Shown here piece by piece: positions 37,506-50,714 of a stretch of DNA of 64,000 nt. Below the pieces are notes generated by a model. That model worked only from the letters and a program-made list of their open reading frames with translations. It had not been told where the DNA came from and ran no database searches. Position numbers and translations under genes: made by a program. This stretch comes from Apium graveolens. Its lineage: Eukaryota; Streptophyta; Magnoliopsida; Apiales; Apiaceae. Each line of letters starts with the position of its first letter. Within the stretch, counting starts at the first letter, position 1. The stretch spans positions 62,001 to 126,000 of the forward strand of contig NW_027418135.1 of NCBI RefSeq assembly GCF_009905375.1. The letters are read 5' to 3'.

Positions 37506-39087
37506 TTTACCGCCTATTAATGCCACTTTCATACAAATTAATTTTGTACCACATTTTGGCTCTAATCAACCATGTAAGTCACTTTTCACCATATTAGAGT
37601 CATTTTGCACCCTATCAGAGTCACTTTCCACCATACATTGATACAATTAACATGTTAACATCATGTACATGCGATTACACATCCTTTAACCACCTCTTGG
37701 TACCCCCTTTCCTACAAGTCAATTTTGGGCCACATTTTAGCACTAATCAATCATGTAATTGACTTCTCACCATATTAGAGTCACTTTGCACCATATAAGT
37801 CACTTGCCATCATATATTGGTACAATTAACATGTCAACATCATGTACATGCAATTAGATATTTTTTTACAACCTCTTAGTGCCACATTCATTCAAGTCAA
37901 TTTTGGTCCAAATTTTGGTTCTAATGAACCATGTAAGTCAGTTTTCACCATGTTAGAGACATTTTGCACCCTAAATGAGTCACTTTCCTCAATCTATATG
38001 TATAATTAAGATGTTAACATCATATAAATCCAATTTGACATCCTTTTACCACATATTAATGCCACTTTCATACAAGTTAATTTTATTCCACATTTTGGCT
38101 CTAATCAACCATGTAAGTCACTTTTCACCATATTAGAGTCACTTTGCACCCTATAAGAGTCACTTTCCCCATATATTGGTTTAATTAACATGTTAACATC
38201 ATGTACATGCAATTAAACATCCTTTAACAACCTTTTGGTACCCTTTCCTACAAGTCAATTTTGGGCCACATTTTGGCTCTAATCAATCATGTAAAGTGAC
38301 TTATCACCATATTAGAGTCACTTTGCAACTTATAAGAGTCCCTTGCCATCATATATTGTTACAATTAACATGTTAACATCATCTACATGTAATTAGAAAT
38401 CCTTTTACCACCTCTTAGTGCCACATTCATAAAAGTCAATTTTGGTCCACATTTTGGTTCTAATTAACCATGTAAGTCACTTTTCACTATATTAGATTCA
38501 TTTTGCAGCCTATATGAGTCACTTTCCACCATATATTTATACAATTAACATGTTAACATCATATACATCTGAATTGACATCCTTTTACCACCTCTTAATT
38601 CCACTTTAATACATGTCAATTTTGTTCCATATTTTGGTTCTAATCAACCATGTAAGTCACTTTTCACCATATTAGAGTCACGTTGCACCTTATAAGAGTC
38701 ACTTTCCACCATATATACAACAATTAATATGTTACATCATATACATCCAATTTCACATCCTTTTACCGCCTATTAAATCCACTTTCATACAAGTTAATAT
38801 TTAACCACATTTTGGCTTTAATCAACCATGTAAGTCACTTTTCATCATATTAGAGTCACTTTGCACCCTATAAGAGTCATTTGCCACCATATATTGATAC
38901 AATTAACATGTTAACATCATGTACATGCAATTAGACATTCTTTAACCACCTCTTGGTACTCCCTTTCCTACAAGTCAATTTTGGGCCACGTTTTGGCACA
39001 TATCAATCATGTAAGTGAGTTCTCACCATATTATAGTCAATTTGCACCTTATAAGAGTCACTTGCCATTATATATCGGTACAATTAA
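37506..39087. repeat. Satellite array, block 2
   Basis: About nine monomers of the same satellite, in the order 4-5-6-1-2-8-3-4-5, with no type 7 and with the GCGATTACACATCC type-5 variant. This is the heptamer style of the left end of the window, not of the core. It starts at the outer end of element 1's LTR and stops at the insertion of element 2. The last five bases, ATTAA (39083-39087), are one copy of that element's target duplication. Confidence 0.95.
39083..39087. repeat. Target-site duplication of element 2, left copy
   Basis: ATTAA directly before the TGTAACACC terminus, matching 52772-52776. It lies in the satellite word CAATTAACATG just before the dyad. Confidence 0.9.
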
Positions 39088-42000
39088 TGTAACACCACCA
39101 AATCCGGGTTGTCACGAGTTCCATTTTAATAAACAATCAACTACTCTGTACTGTGACCCCACAATAAACACACACACCACAAGTTATAGTCTCAGAGATT
39201 AATATCCAAAAATAACACGAGTCATTTTATTCCAAAATTATATGCCATTACACCTTAAAAGGGTTTCTGAATAGATTTACATTTCTTTGCCATTATTACA
39301 ATTGATAAAGATACATAAGTCTGGTACATCAAAAGTTGAAAACCTAGCCTATTGGTAGTTCCTACCTCAGCTACATCGACATCAACGCATATAGGAAACT
39401 GCGGAACGTTTCCTATCCGCTCGCGAATTGGGAGCTTGGTCCTGTTCATCTTTTCTATCTGTTATTGTGTGATGAAAGAAGAAAGCAAGGGTGAGTAACA
39501 AGCCCACCAAAATAATATGTAGAATAATTAACAATATATGAGCATTCTCATAATACTCGTGAAAGTCTTGGTCAAAAGAAATGAACCAAGTTTGATCTAT
39601 TATGCGACCAAGTCGCAAAATATACTTTTCACAATCTTTGAAATTCTCTGATCTGTATAATATACACGGAGTTCCAGTTTATAACATTATAAAAATATCG
39701 TTGCAAGGTGATCTCATATATCTAACCTTGTCTCAACGTTTTTCTGAAAATCTTTGCCATGCATAAGATAATCAATAACCAGATATAAGTTGAAAAGAGG
39801 AAGTTACAAGATACCCCAATATACTTATATCTTTCCCAAATACTACTTGAACTACCACCGTTCAAGTTATAATCAGTTTCAAAAGTTCATCACACTGATG
39901 AGACTACAAGATAAGACTTGAATAAATTCAATCTTTGAAATATCATTTGAAAGAAATGAAGTTACGAGATACTTCATTAAGTCCCGATATACATATATAT
40001 ACACCTATATATATATATACATTTCATACACTCCTTGAAAACCTATGTTATGAAAATTATAAACAGAGTTGCAATATCCAATGAATTTGGAAAAGCAGAA
40101 TTTTGGCATAAACCTGATATCTTGCTGATCAGGCAAAGATATTAATAAGTAACCTTTTCTACTAGTAGATGGACGAATTCCCCACTGGTCATCACCCTGG
40201 TCGCAATAGGACCTTATGCTGGACTGCCACTCAGCCACTTACGCATTTGATGGACTCCCATTGAGCCACTTACACTTTCATGGACGCCCACTGAGCCCAT
40301 GTTGCTTATGCCGACTCAATAGATGGACTTACTTCCTGAACTTTGGGTAAGTAATCAATTCATTTATCAAAACAGCAACCTCGTTGCGGATATAAAATAC
40401 ACCACAGAGCTGGATCCCCCCGGTTTTGAGCGAGTATTTAAATCCCCTTTAAAAGGAAGATCTTAAATTTGAAAACGAGTTTTGGGATCCGCTCTAACCT
40501 TTAAAAATCATTTTGAAGACTCGAAAACACTTTAAAGAGTGTTTGGAGTAATGCTGATTTATTAAAGTAAATCAGTCCCGATATATTAGAAAATATCTGA
40601 ATATTATTAAATAATATTCCCTAAGGATAATCTCTATATAAATAACTTGAAGTAGAAGTGTAAAACTTATACTTGAAATGAGTATTAAATAACCAAAGAT
40701 ATACTTATACGAAAGTACTATCTTTATTTGAATAATCAAAAATAAGTTTGATTATCGACACCTTATTCTTTAATAAAATAAAGAATATATTTCAGTAAAT
40801 AATCGGAGTCATAGGTCCTCAAATGAATATTCAAATAATATTCATTAAATAATACAAACTGAGTCATAAGTACTCGAATGAATATTCAAGTAATATTCAT
40901 TAAATAATATAAAGTGAGTCATAAGTCCTCGAATAAATATTCAAGTAATATTCATTAAATAATATAAAGTTATCGAATAAACCTTATTTGATTCATAGTT
41001 TTAAAAACTATTCATATATATATATATTATACTCGGGAGCCTCGACTCCCGGTTTTTGAAAAAGTTCACCTTTTGATCCCCTATACGAAGGGTATACGCA
41101 AATACCGCTTATCTCTAGCATAGGTATTATCAACTGAATCAACAGATATATGCATCAAGAATACGAAACAGACATGCATATATACCATATCACATGCTAC
41201 AATATATCGCAAGAATTTGCTAAATAATCATTATGCATCTATCACAAGATAATGCATGTACAAATGTATACATCACAACAACAGTATAACGGATAGAAAA
41301 CTTGCCTGAGCGACTGGGGGTTATAAATGCCCTGGGACGAGTCTGGTAACCTATAAACAACATATAATTTGGAATTAAACCAAAGTCTGGTAACCTTAAG
41401 AATCTAGACTTTAACCAATTAGACTCTAACGCTTGCTTTTGCGCTTAACGATTCACTTACGGCTCGAGTACCCTCGGCTCCACTATTTTTAATAAATTAA
41501 CCATTAAGAATTTTAAAGCGATTCTTTCGCGAGTACCTTACCAACTGCCTAATCTACTTAAAATAATTGTTTCATACCCCAATTAGTCATTTAAAGTCCT
41601 TAACCAAGGTTTCAAAGTAAGGCGAGGGGTAATGGTTCGGTCGCGAAACGCCGTTACTTAAAACGGTCGTTTCTCCTAAACCGTACATCGGATTCAAACG
41701 AACCACATATCAAAACGAAGCTCGTAACATGAACTATCTAATCATGGCAATGGTCAAAACGTAACAGTGAGTTCACGGGTCCTGATTATTAAGAACAAAA
41801 CAGTCTTAAAGTAAATCGGACATTACGACGGCTATGTTTACGCGATTACCAAATTTTAAACTACTCCAATCAACCACAATCAATCCACAAATCAACCCAT
41901 AACCACCAGTAACACCAAACTTCATCCAAACCTTACTAACTCAGTCCATAACCTCATGATTTTTCCAACTTATTCAATCTCAAATAAGAGCTACTAATTA

Positions 42001-43094
42001 TACTTAAGGTTCATCAACCAACAACCAAGATTTATAACCCAAAATCATTATAATTCCATCCAAACTCTAAACATACAAGAATTATGCTCTCATGAACTAT
42101 AACCAACAAAACCAAACCTAATACTCAAAGTAAAGTTTGGGTTTGGAGGGGTTATACCTTCCTTGGAGAGTGGAGAATCACTTAGGAAGTCTTAAATAAC
42201 CACTAACTATCTTTACTAAGCTTGGATCTTGAAGAAAACATAAGAAAACACAAAGTTAGTTTCTTGAAAACATTATTCACCAAGAACTTTGATGAATTGA
42301 TTAGCTATGTTAAACATGGAATCTTGAACTTAAACTTATGGCTCATCTTAGTTATGAATTATGGAAGCTAAAGAAACAAACCTCTTGAATTATGAAGGTG
42401 TGTAGCTTGATTTTTGAAATTTTCTCCTTTGCTTTTCATGGAAAAGCCGAGAGCAAAGAGTGGGGGAAGAAGAAAATGTTTTTGTTTTGGTTGCTTTTGA
42501 TTTTTGTGTTTGTTTTACTTGTTAATTAGGTTGTACCATGGTAAATATTGTGTGGCTCACAATCATCCAACAACACACTTGCTTGGTCATGCTTATGTCA
42601 CCATGTGATGTCACCCTCCCTCCTTTGTCCTCTTCTCATTGGTTTGATGACATCATCCCCACTAATCTCTTTGATTAGCTTTTCATTATTTGGCTAATGA
42701 CCGCTGATCTGTTATACGGTTCGCTTAACTTTCGTTTTCGTTTATCGTTTGAGGGATCATACCCGGGATCTTATTACTTAGGTTTCCTTAACCTTTCTCA
42801 AAACATTATATTCCTTTTTATGATCCCCTCTTAAAATCCTTGAATTTAAATCCTTTTATCCTGTTACCTTATACTCACTTCTTTCTGTATCTGGTGGATT
42901 TTCGGGAAAAATCAAAGTGTTCGGAATTGGATTCTGACGATCTTTACATACACTTATATACCATATAGAGTACTAATAAAATCTCAGAATAACAATAGAA
43001 GAACCCCTACATAGTGTGGCATGAAAAGTTTTCTTATTCAGCAAAATCACTATTCATAAGGGTTTCAAAAATTCCAAAATTTGGGGTTATTACA
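39088..43094 (-). repeat. Left LTR of element 2 (3' LTR, 4007 bp)
   Basis: Begins TGTAACACCACCAAATCC and ends GGGGTTATTACA on the plus strand. It matches the right LTR along its whole length at what looks like 97-98% identity in the stretches I compared. It lacks about 20 bp near its outer end, between two ATCCGG words, and a second short piece after GAGTTCCATTT, both present in the right LTR. It holds only a short TA run near 41018-41030. Short open frames on its minus strand are not convincing genes. Confidence 0.93.
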
Positions 43095-43110
43095 GTCTCC
43101 CCTCCTTAAA
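43095..43110 (-). other. Polypurine tract of element 2
   Basis: The element strand reads TTTAAGGAGGGGAGAC immediately before TGTAATAACCCC of the 3' LTR. It is the expected site for priming plus-strand DNA synthesis and confirms the minus orientation. Confidence 0.85.
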
Positions 43111-43129
43111 AGGATTTCGTCCCGGAATC

Positions 43130-43870
43130 AGATAGAAAATGAATAGGGATACTCTCTTAACATTGCACTTTCTAACTCTCGAGTAAATTTTCCCACATTG
43201 TGGTCCTACCACCAAACTCTGCCTAGTTTGATAACCCTTCTCCTAAGCACTTGTTCCTTTTCACTCTATAACCCTTCCTGGTTGCTCCATATAGGTTACG
43301 TCGGGTTGCATGTCTATGCGCTCATATGCCCCTATTTATCTCGCATCCGAATTACACTTCCTTAACATTGATACGTTGAACACGTTATGAACTTGCTACA
43401 GGTTCGGGGGTAGGGCTAGCTCGTATGCTAACTTCCCAATATGTTTTAGTATATCCAAAGGTCCGACAAATTGTGGACTTAGCTTTCCTTTCTTTCCAAA
43501 CCTCATAAATTCTTTCCAAGGGTTTCCAAGGGGATACCTTTAAAAACACTAGGTCCCCTACTTCCTATTTTTTGTCCTTTCGTGTCAAATCAACATACTT
43601 CTTATGTCCATCTTGGGCTACTACCATCCGTCCTCTGATTAGATCTATTATATCCTTGGTCCTTTGGACTACTGCGGGTCCGAGCATCTTGCGCTCTACA
43701 ACTTCATTCTAACATAAGGGAGATCGACATTGTCTTCCCTCAAGGATCTCATAAGGCGATATCTCGATACTGACATATGATCTATTGTCGTAAGAAAACT
43801 CAATCCGTGTTAAGTGATCATTCTAAATTCTTTCAAGTCTATTGCACACTCTCATTATAGCTTTTAGCAT
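43130..43870 (-). pseudogene. pol: Integrase C-terminus and probable chromodomain, element 2
   Basis: Minus-strand reading: RVCNRLERI, LTRIEFSYDN, ISPYEILEGRQCRSPLC, VVQRTKDIIDLIRGRMVVAQ, DGHKKYVDLTRKDKK, EVGDLVFLKVSPWK, typical of the end of the integrase core and the C-terminal region of Ty3/gypsy pol. Nearer the LTR, TTMWENLLES after a basic stretch resembles the TWE motif of a chromodomain, which would make this a chromovirus. Stops and at least one frameshift are present. The last bases before the polypurine tract encode the common DSGTK-type tail. Confidence 0.75.
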
Positions 43871-46864
43871 TAAAGCTTTTACTTCTCAATACCCATTCTT
43901 TTCCAGTTCGTAATCGCTACTACCTTCCGTTCCTAATATTATACTGGTTATACTTTTGCTCGTTAGCGTTCTATAACCTTTTAATAATCACGTCAACCTT
44001 AGTATCACGAATGTGTTTCCATTCCGAATACCACCATAACTTTACCATTCCTTTTTCAGCTGTTTCTATTTTCCAAAGTTTGATCAATCATATAGAAGTA
44101 AAGGAATTTGTTGAGAGATCGCTATGATCATAAACACTTGTTATATCGCATAGTTAGTACAGAAGGTGGCCAACCTTTAGTACTTGACAAGCAATTAAAC
44201 AACATGTGGTATCCTACTAGGCTTCTATCACACAGATAGATAGTCATTCGGCAATACCTCCCCTTCTAGAAGGGTAGTTCTTCTCAGCTTACATGAAATG
44301 AAAAGAAGAGAAAAGAACGAACTGAAGAGAATTGTATATTCGTAAAAAAAAAAAAATTATTGCCATAAAATATCTGGCTTGGAATCTACCTCTGAACTAT
44401 AGAGGTTTGTCATAGGAGAACAAAACATATATGTATTTATATCAACATTAAGTATTATAGCATCGTATTTCACATGCCTAAATATTTTTGCTATTCCGTC
44501 CATCATTCTATGGACCCATGCTCTTCCTCGAGCTTATACACAATCACTTTTAAAACTTCCTCGATATCGAAAATCGAATCTGGGATCTCATTCTAGACAT
44601 CATCGTTACTAGAATTCTATGCTTGCACTGCAACCTTCCTCGTATAGTAATACGGCTCTCTATTCATAAGAAGGAATAAATATTCAATAGGTAAATAATC
44701 GACTTAATTAGTCTATCAACGATAACTTATACGTCAACACGACCCGATTAGTGGTACTTAATCTCAACATCCATTCCAATACAACTCTCACGGTTGTAAT
44801 CAGCTCATTACTCGCAGAATCATTGCTGCATTACTATGGTCCACTACTGACCTACTGTCATCATTCACGTTCCATGAAATCTTAATATCTAACCATACGA
44901 AGTCCATACATGTCGTATCAAATCCTTCTAAGGAGGTAAAATAATCACCATTCATGATTCATGAAGAACACTCATGATCCTGACATACATACATGACATG
45001 AAGCAGATAAAATTGCAGAAGAGTTTCAATCAAAGCAACGATAGCAGGTTAATACCATTCTTAATCATATGCCTTCAATAGAAGACTTAACTCAAAGGTT
45101 TATTTGGTCCTTTTTGAAATATGGTCCTGGCTTATTCTCAAGATAGGACCTTCTAAGATAGATAGCCCGCTCATGGCGATTACACGAATTAAACCTTTAC
45201 CAACTACTATTACGGTGGGGTATTGCACAGTCATCAGAAGGAATGTCAATCTTCCAAACCATAATACAACCTTCACAGCTTTAACCATCATCACTGTATT
45301 CCTTTGGCACAAGCGCCTATAATTATCCTCTTACCTTTAAGGTGTCGGCCACCTCTTTGGCCTTTCCTGATAGTAAAATTTCCTTACAGTCAATGTCATT
45401 TTAACCACCTCCAAATAAATTTTCTACCTCATTTCCAATTACTGCTTGTGTGAAGATGTTTTCCTAAAAATCTTATGAGTAAAAAAAATACCACCATTTT
45501 TCCATAAGTTATTGCCTAAGTCTTTAGAGGTTAATCATTATCACGACTAACTCTCGACCGTACTTAGGACGTCTCTTATCTTGGGTCCTTCTTGTTTTCA
45601 CCATTCATGACCTTCATTGGGTTCAATCTATACTTTCTCATGGTTTAACATATGCCCCGCTTGGCATTATTTTTATTACGTCATATTTCCTTTATCAAAA
45701 TTTATATTCTTGAGAATTTTGAATATTACCTTTCTCCTTGTAAAACCACTAAGGTTATCCTTGATTCGTTCCTCCTGTATTCCCTAGATACAGGGCATAT
45801 CAAAATACCCTTTACTAATACTAGAACCATTATCTATATTTTTCTGAAAAAATTTTCTCCACTGATACTTAAAGGTCGTTATTACCTTAATCTTTTCCAA
45901 TTCATACTGTCAAAACTCATACTATCCCTATTAAGGGTGAAATGCCAACCTTCATGCATTCCCATAGTTCATCTCAAGTTATCGAAGTTATATCCTTAAT
46001 TCCACCTTTAAAAAGGTACTTGCACCCTTCCATGGATAAATCAAGTCATATATCCTTGATAGATTATCTTATTCATCATTCCCACCCCGATAGTCTATAC
46101 CTAATTTCATAATAGCATCCTTATTCAAATTGAGGTCAATCCATATGGCCTCCAAAAGATAACAATGGTCATCCGCTTTTCTTTCCTGATTTGATAATGA
46201 TAACATGGATGTTCTGGAAGATATTGGTCGTGTTCAACGTGAACCTCTTCTTAATAATTCCTTATTTACTTTTGTTGTTTATCTCAACAGTCACCTCAAT
46301 GTTGGGATATCTTTCATTTCTGGCTTCTCCCTTTCTGGGTATCGAGCCACCGGTCTTAGACTTCACATTCTTGAAGGTCACTTCCTTCATCCAGTTTTCC
46401 TAATTTCTTACTTCCTTGTATCCTCAGTCTATCCGTGTCTCATTATTTATCCTTCGAATTATCTCAAGGTTTCCTCGAATCCTCCCAACTTACAGGGGAT
46501 AAAATATATGTATCTCTTATGCCTTCAACCATCAATTTTAACTCATGGTGAATCACCGTCATCCTGACGAATACATACTTTTCTATTTCTATTGCTATGA
46601 GTCTTTAGGGTTTCCTCATACCCAACTCCCTTATCATACCTCAAACTCTATTGCCTTTATATTCCTTTCCACTTCAGTTTCTTTTTATTTTCCTTTCTCT
46701 TATCATTATTTCATGAACCAACACAACATAAGCATTGATTTCAAGCATCCCGTCATTCTGGATTCGTGTCCTCAGAACTAATCTTGATAACTTTTACAAC
46801 TTAGATTCATAATTCATCATACTCGTCTGCCTTTGTTCTGGCTCTAAAGCTTTTACACTATCTC
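43871..46864 (-). other. Degenerate interior of element 2
   Basis: About 3 kb between the gag fragment and the integrase tail, where I cannot recognise domains. Protease, RT and the integrase core would be expected here if the second half descends from a full element, but I find no DSGA, YxDD or DDE context in any minus-strand frame I checked. Open frames of 70-120 codons on both strands have no recognisable motifs. A short A run sits at 44345-44356. Confidence 0.5.
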
Positions 46865-47400
46865 CATAACCTTGGGAAGTACTCTCCTGAAAACAATTGA
46901 CTGAACTTAAATCAATTTATTATAATCTCTTGCTCCATGCCTTCCTTGGCCTTTCACCAGCGGGTGGCCTCTCTCTTAGGAGGGTAAGTGACAAAACAGT
47001 ATTTTGTGATTCATCAATCATTTAGAATTTCAAATGATTCCTATATTTCCTTTAGCCAGGCTCTTGCCTCGACTAGGTCAACCTGTTCCTTGGAACTCTG
47101 AGAGCTTAGTGATTTAAAGGTCACGAAAGAATTTCCTACCGCATTGTTTCCTCAAGGTGGTGGTTGGGGATAATAGTCTAAGTTCTTTTTAGACAGGTCC
47201 ATGAATTGCCGTATAGGAGTACCGTCTCGGGTCTCCTTTCCTTACTCGACTTTCTGTTTCCTTAGTATGAAATGTTTCATCCTTCTCCCATACTTGGGGT
47301 TATCTTATACGTTAAAATCCTCATTTTTCACTTCATTATGTTATGCGTTCCTTCTATCTTGATGGCGTCCTCCCTGACTATCACATTCAGGGTTTGCCCT
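46865..47400 (-). pseudogene. gag: gag fragment of element 2, displaced after RNase H
   Basis: Minus-strand pieces include MDLSKKNLDYYPQPPP, FKSLSSQSSKEQVDLVEARAWL, FVTYPPKREATRWWKAKEGM and FSQLFSGEYFPRLW, matching the capsid (Retrotrans_gag) domain of plant Ty3/gypsy elements. Several stops interrupt it. In a normal element gag comes directly after the leader; here it follows RNase H and the start of integrase in transcription order. Either the interior is a chimera of two copies or an inversion-free rearrangement moved it. The order was read by eye and should be confirmed by alignment. Confidence 0.7.
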
Positions 47401-47409
47401 AAATCTTAT

Positions 47410-47556
47410 TCCTTGAACTATGACTTTCATCTAAGATCTCATCTTTAAGCTCTTGAACATTTGGAACCCAAATTCTATAGGAATACCTCATTATTCCCTT
47501 ATCATCTTTTTCGGTATTAATCTCATATCTATTTATTGGCTCTCTGCCTTCATTCA
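47410..47556 (-). pseudogene. pol: Start of integrase zinc-finger region, element 2
   Basis: Continuing from RNase H, the minus strand reads INRYEISTEKDDKGIMRYSY, then WVPNVQELKDEILDESHSSR, the usual lead-in to the HHCC finger of gypsy integrase. After HSSR the similarity stops and gag-like sequence follows, with no HHCC finger completed. This marks an internal break at about 47410. Confidence 0.65.
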
Positions 47557-48183
47557 TCACTTTTTCTGGCACAATATGTTCTTTTCCAATAATTCGGTCT
47601 GTATTGCAATCTCAAACAGCTTTTCGGTACCGGCTCCGGTTACCTTCACTTCTATTTCCATTTTCTCAAAATCTCTTATAAACTCTCCCAAAGACATTAT
47701 TATCTTGAGTCTCTCCTTTTTACTAAGGGCATCAGCCACCACATTGGCTTTCCCCGAATGATAAAGAATCTCCCAATCATAATTCTTGATTAGCTCTAAC
47801 CGCCTCCTCTGGCGTATGCTGAGCTCTTTCTGTGTGAAAATGCACTAGAGCACTTATGGCTTGTGTAAATCTCGCACTTCTCTCCATACAAGTAGTGCCT
47901 CCAATATTTAGGGCAAAACTATTGCCATGAGCCCAAGCTCATGGGTGGGGATATCGAATTTTATATTCCCTTAATGGTCTTGACGCGTACGCGATTACCT
48001 TGTTGTGCTGTATAAGAAGCACCCTAATTCCTTATGCAAAGCGTCACTTCACATCACAAAATCTCCTTTTCCATCCGGCAACGCCATCATAGGGGCCGTC
48101 ACCAATCTTTGCTTCAGTTCTTGAAAGTTGTTCTCGTATTTCTCTGTCCATTCAAACTTCTCAGTCTTACGAGTAAGCAGCAT
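47557..48183 (-). pseudogene. pol: RNase H fragment of element 2 pol
   Basis: Minus-strand translation gives, in order: LLTRKTEKFEWTEKYENNF and LVTAPMMALPDGKGDF (the RT-RNase H linker and RNase H start), DIPTHELGLMAIVLP, SHKKS-like and FTQKELSIRQRRWLELIKN, then NYDWEILYHSGKANVVADAL. These are classic Ty3/gypsy RNase H landmarks. Stops and frameshifts break it. The final 62 codons (from 47742) are the longest open piece and run into the spacer before integrase. RT proper, with its YxDD centre, is not found upstream. Confidence 0.8.
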
Positions 48184-48291
48184 TAAAGGGGGCTACTATC
48201 TTTACAAACTTGAACGAACCTCCGGTAGTGACCGACCAATCCTACCTTTGGTAGTCGACCTAACCATGGTCATCAATTCATCAGTGGTCCT

Positions 48292-48545
48292 TTATTCATT
48301 CTTGTCAGGATCCTCCATGGGATCCTCCTCAGCAACTATCCCTTCTAGGACAACATACTCAACCGCCACATCCTCAATATGAACATCATCCGATCCCGCG
48401 TTAGGACGCTCTATCGGATCCATAATCTGATCTCCAATAAGTAATAAAACATCATCGCGTTGTTGCTCCTCAACCTCAGGGTTCAGAGTCCTGCTACCAT
48501 ATACGATAACGAACTACGCTTCTATCACGATATTTATAAGGGTTC
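48292..48545 (-). pseudogene. Leader ORF remnant of element 2
   Basis: Between the primer site and the RNase H remnant one minus-strand frame is open for about 80 codons up to a TAA at 48294-48292. It includes RTLNPEVEEQQRDDVLLL and continues acidic (MDPIERPNAGSDDVHIED from 48423). Its expected start is missing; a TAG precedes the open part. It sits where element 1 has its leader ORF, but I see no clear sequence similarity. Just beyond its end the sequence turns into damaged RT/RNase H, so the gag, protease and most RT that should follow are gone from this position. Confidence 0.45.
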
Positions 48546-48665
48546 CCATAAGGGTTTTAACTGTCAGTACTACGTTAGGTAGCCCGACTATAAAATTGGC
48601 AAGAGTTCTTATTATCTTAGTGAACTTATTATCTTAACGTCACATCATCTCTGAGGTTTATAACG

Positions 48666-48681
48666 CTTGGCTCTGATACCA
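48666..48681 (-). other. Primer-binding site of element 2
   Basis: The plus strand reads CTTGGCTCTGATACCA, so the element strand has TGGTATCAGAGCCAAG, a 16-base match to the tRNA-iMet-type primer site, four bases inside the 5' LTR. Confidence 0.9.
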
Positions 48682-48685
48682 TTTC

Positions 48686-50657
48686 TGTAACACCCCCAAA
48701 TCCGGGGTCGGGGATCCGGGTTGTCACGAGTTCCATTTCCCTTAATAACACCCAATTTTAATAAACAATCAACTACTCTGTACTGTGACCCCACAATAAA
48801 CACACACACCACAAGTTATAGTCTCAGAGATGAATATCCAAAAATAACACGAGTCATTTTATTCCAAAATTATATGCCATTACACCTTAAAAGGGTTTCT
48901 GAATAGATTTACATTTCTTTGCCATTATTATAATTTAAAAAGATACATAAGTCTGGTACATCAAAAGTTGAAAGCCTAGCCTATTGGTAGTTCCTACCTC
49001 AGCTACAGCGACATCAACGCCTATAGGAAACTGCGGAACGTTTCCTATCCGCTCGCGAATTGGGAGCTTGGTCCTGTTCATCTTTTCTATCTGTTGTTGT
49101 GTGATGAAAGAAGAAACCAAGGGTGAGCAACAAGCCCACCAAAATAATATGAAGAATAATTAACAATATATGAGCATTCTCATAGTACTCGTGAAAGACT
49201 TGGTCAAAAGAAATGAACCAAGTTTGATCTCTTATACGACCAAGTCGCAAAATATTCAGTATATATACATATATACTTTTCACAATCTTTGAAATTCTCT
49301 AACCTGTATAATATACACGGAGTTCCAGTTTATAACTGTATAAAAATATCGTTGCAAGGTGATCTCATATATCTAACCTTGTCTCAACGTTTTTCTGAAA
49401 ATCTTTGCCATGCATAAGATAATCAATAACCAGATATAAGTTGAAAAGAGGAAGTTACAAGATACCCCAATATACTTATATCTTTCCCAAATACTACTTG
49501 AACTATCACCGTTCAAGTTATAATCAGTTTCAAAAGTTTATCACACTGATGAGACTACAAGATAAGACTTGAATAGATTCAATCTTTGAAATATCATTTG
49601 AAAGAAATGAAGTTACGAGATACTTCATTAAGTCCCGATATATATATACACTTATATATATATACATTTCATACACTCCTTGAAAATCTCTGTTATGAAA
49701 ATTATAAACAGAGTTGCAATATCCAATGAATTTGGAAAAGCAGAATTTTGGCATAAACCTGATATCTTGCTGATCAGGCAAAGATACCAATAAGTAACCT
49801 TTTCTACTAGTAGATGGACGAATTCCCCACTGGTCATCACCCTGGTCGCAATAGGACCTTATGCTGGACTGCCACTCAGCTACTTACGCATTTGATGGAC
49901 TCCCACTGAGCCACTTACACTTTCATGGACGCCCACTGAGCCCATGTTGCTTATGCCGACTCAATAGATGGACTTACTTCCCGAACTTTGGGTAAGTAAT
50001 CAATTCATTTATCAAAACAGCAACCTCGTTGCGGATATAAAATACACCACAGAGCTGGATCCCTCCGGTTTTGAGTGAGTATTTAAATCCCCTTTAAAAG
50101 GAAGATCTTAAATTTAAAAACGAGTTTTGGGATCCGCTATAACCTTTAAAAATCATTTTGAAGACTCGAAAACACTTTAAAGAGTGTTTGGAGTAATGCT
50201 GATTTAATAAAGTAAATCAGTCCCGATATATTAGAAAATATCTTAATATTATTAAATAATATTCCCCTAAGGATAATCTCTATATAAATAACTTGAAGTA
50301 GAAGTTGTAAAACTTATACTTGAAATGAGTATTAAATAACCAAAGATATACTTATACGAAAGTACTATCTTTATTTGAATAATCAAAAATAAGTTTGATT
50401 ATCGACACCTTATTCTTTAATAAAATAAAGAATATATTTCAGTAAATAATCAGAGTCATAGGTCCTCAAATGAATATTCAAATAATATTCATTAAATAAT
50501 ATAAACTGAGTCATAAGTCCTCGAATGAATATTCAAGTAATATTCATTAAATAATATAAAGTGAGTCATAAGTCCCCGAATGAATATTCAAGTAATATTC
50601 ATTAAATAATATAAAGTTATCGAATAAACCTTATTTGATTCATAGTTTTAAAAACTA

Positions 50658-50714
<57 letters not shown>

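Noticed and set aside
39382..39618. Minus-strand frame in the left LTR of element 2 with a hydrophobic stretch like a membrane segment; also present in the right LTR (49014-49283)
   Set aside because: Shared only because the LTRs were identical at insertion. The differences between the two copies mostly change the amino acid, so nothing suggests selection for a protein. An overlapping frame is equally open.
45652..47761. Several plus-strand frames of 70-120 codons in the interior of element 2
   Set aside because: No recognisable domain. The identifiable homology in this stretch (gag, RNase H, integrase lead-in) is on the minus strand.
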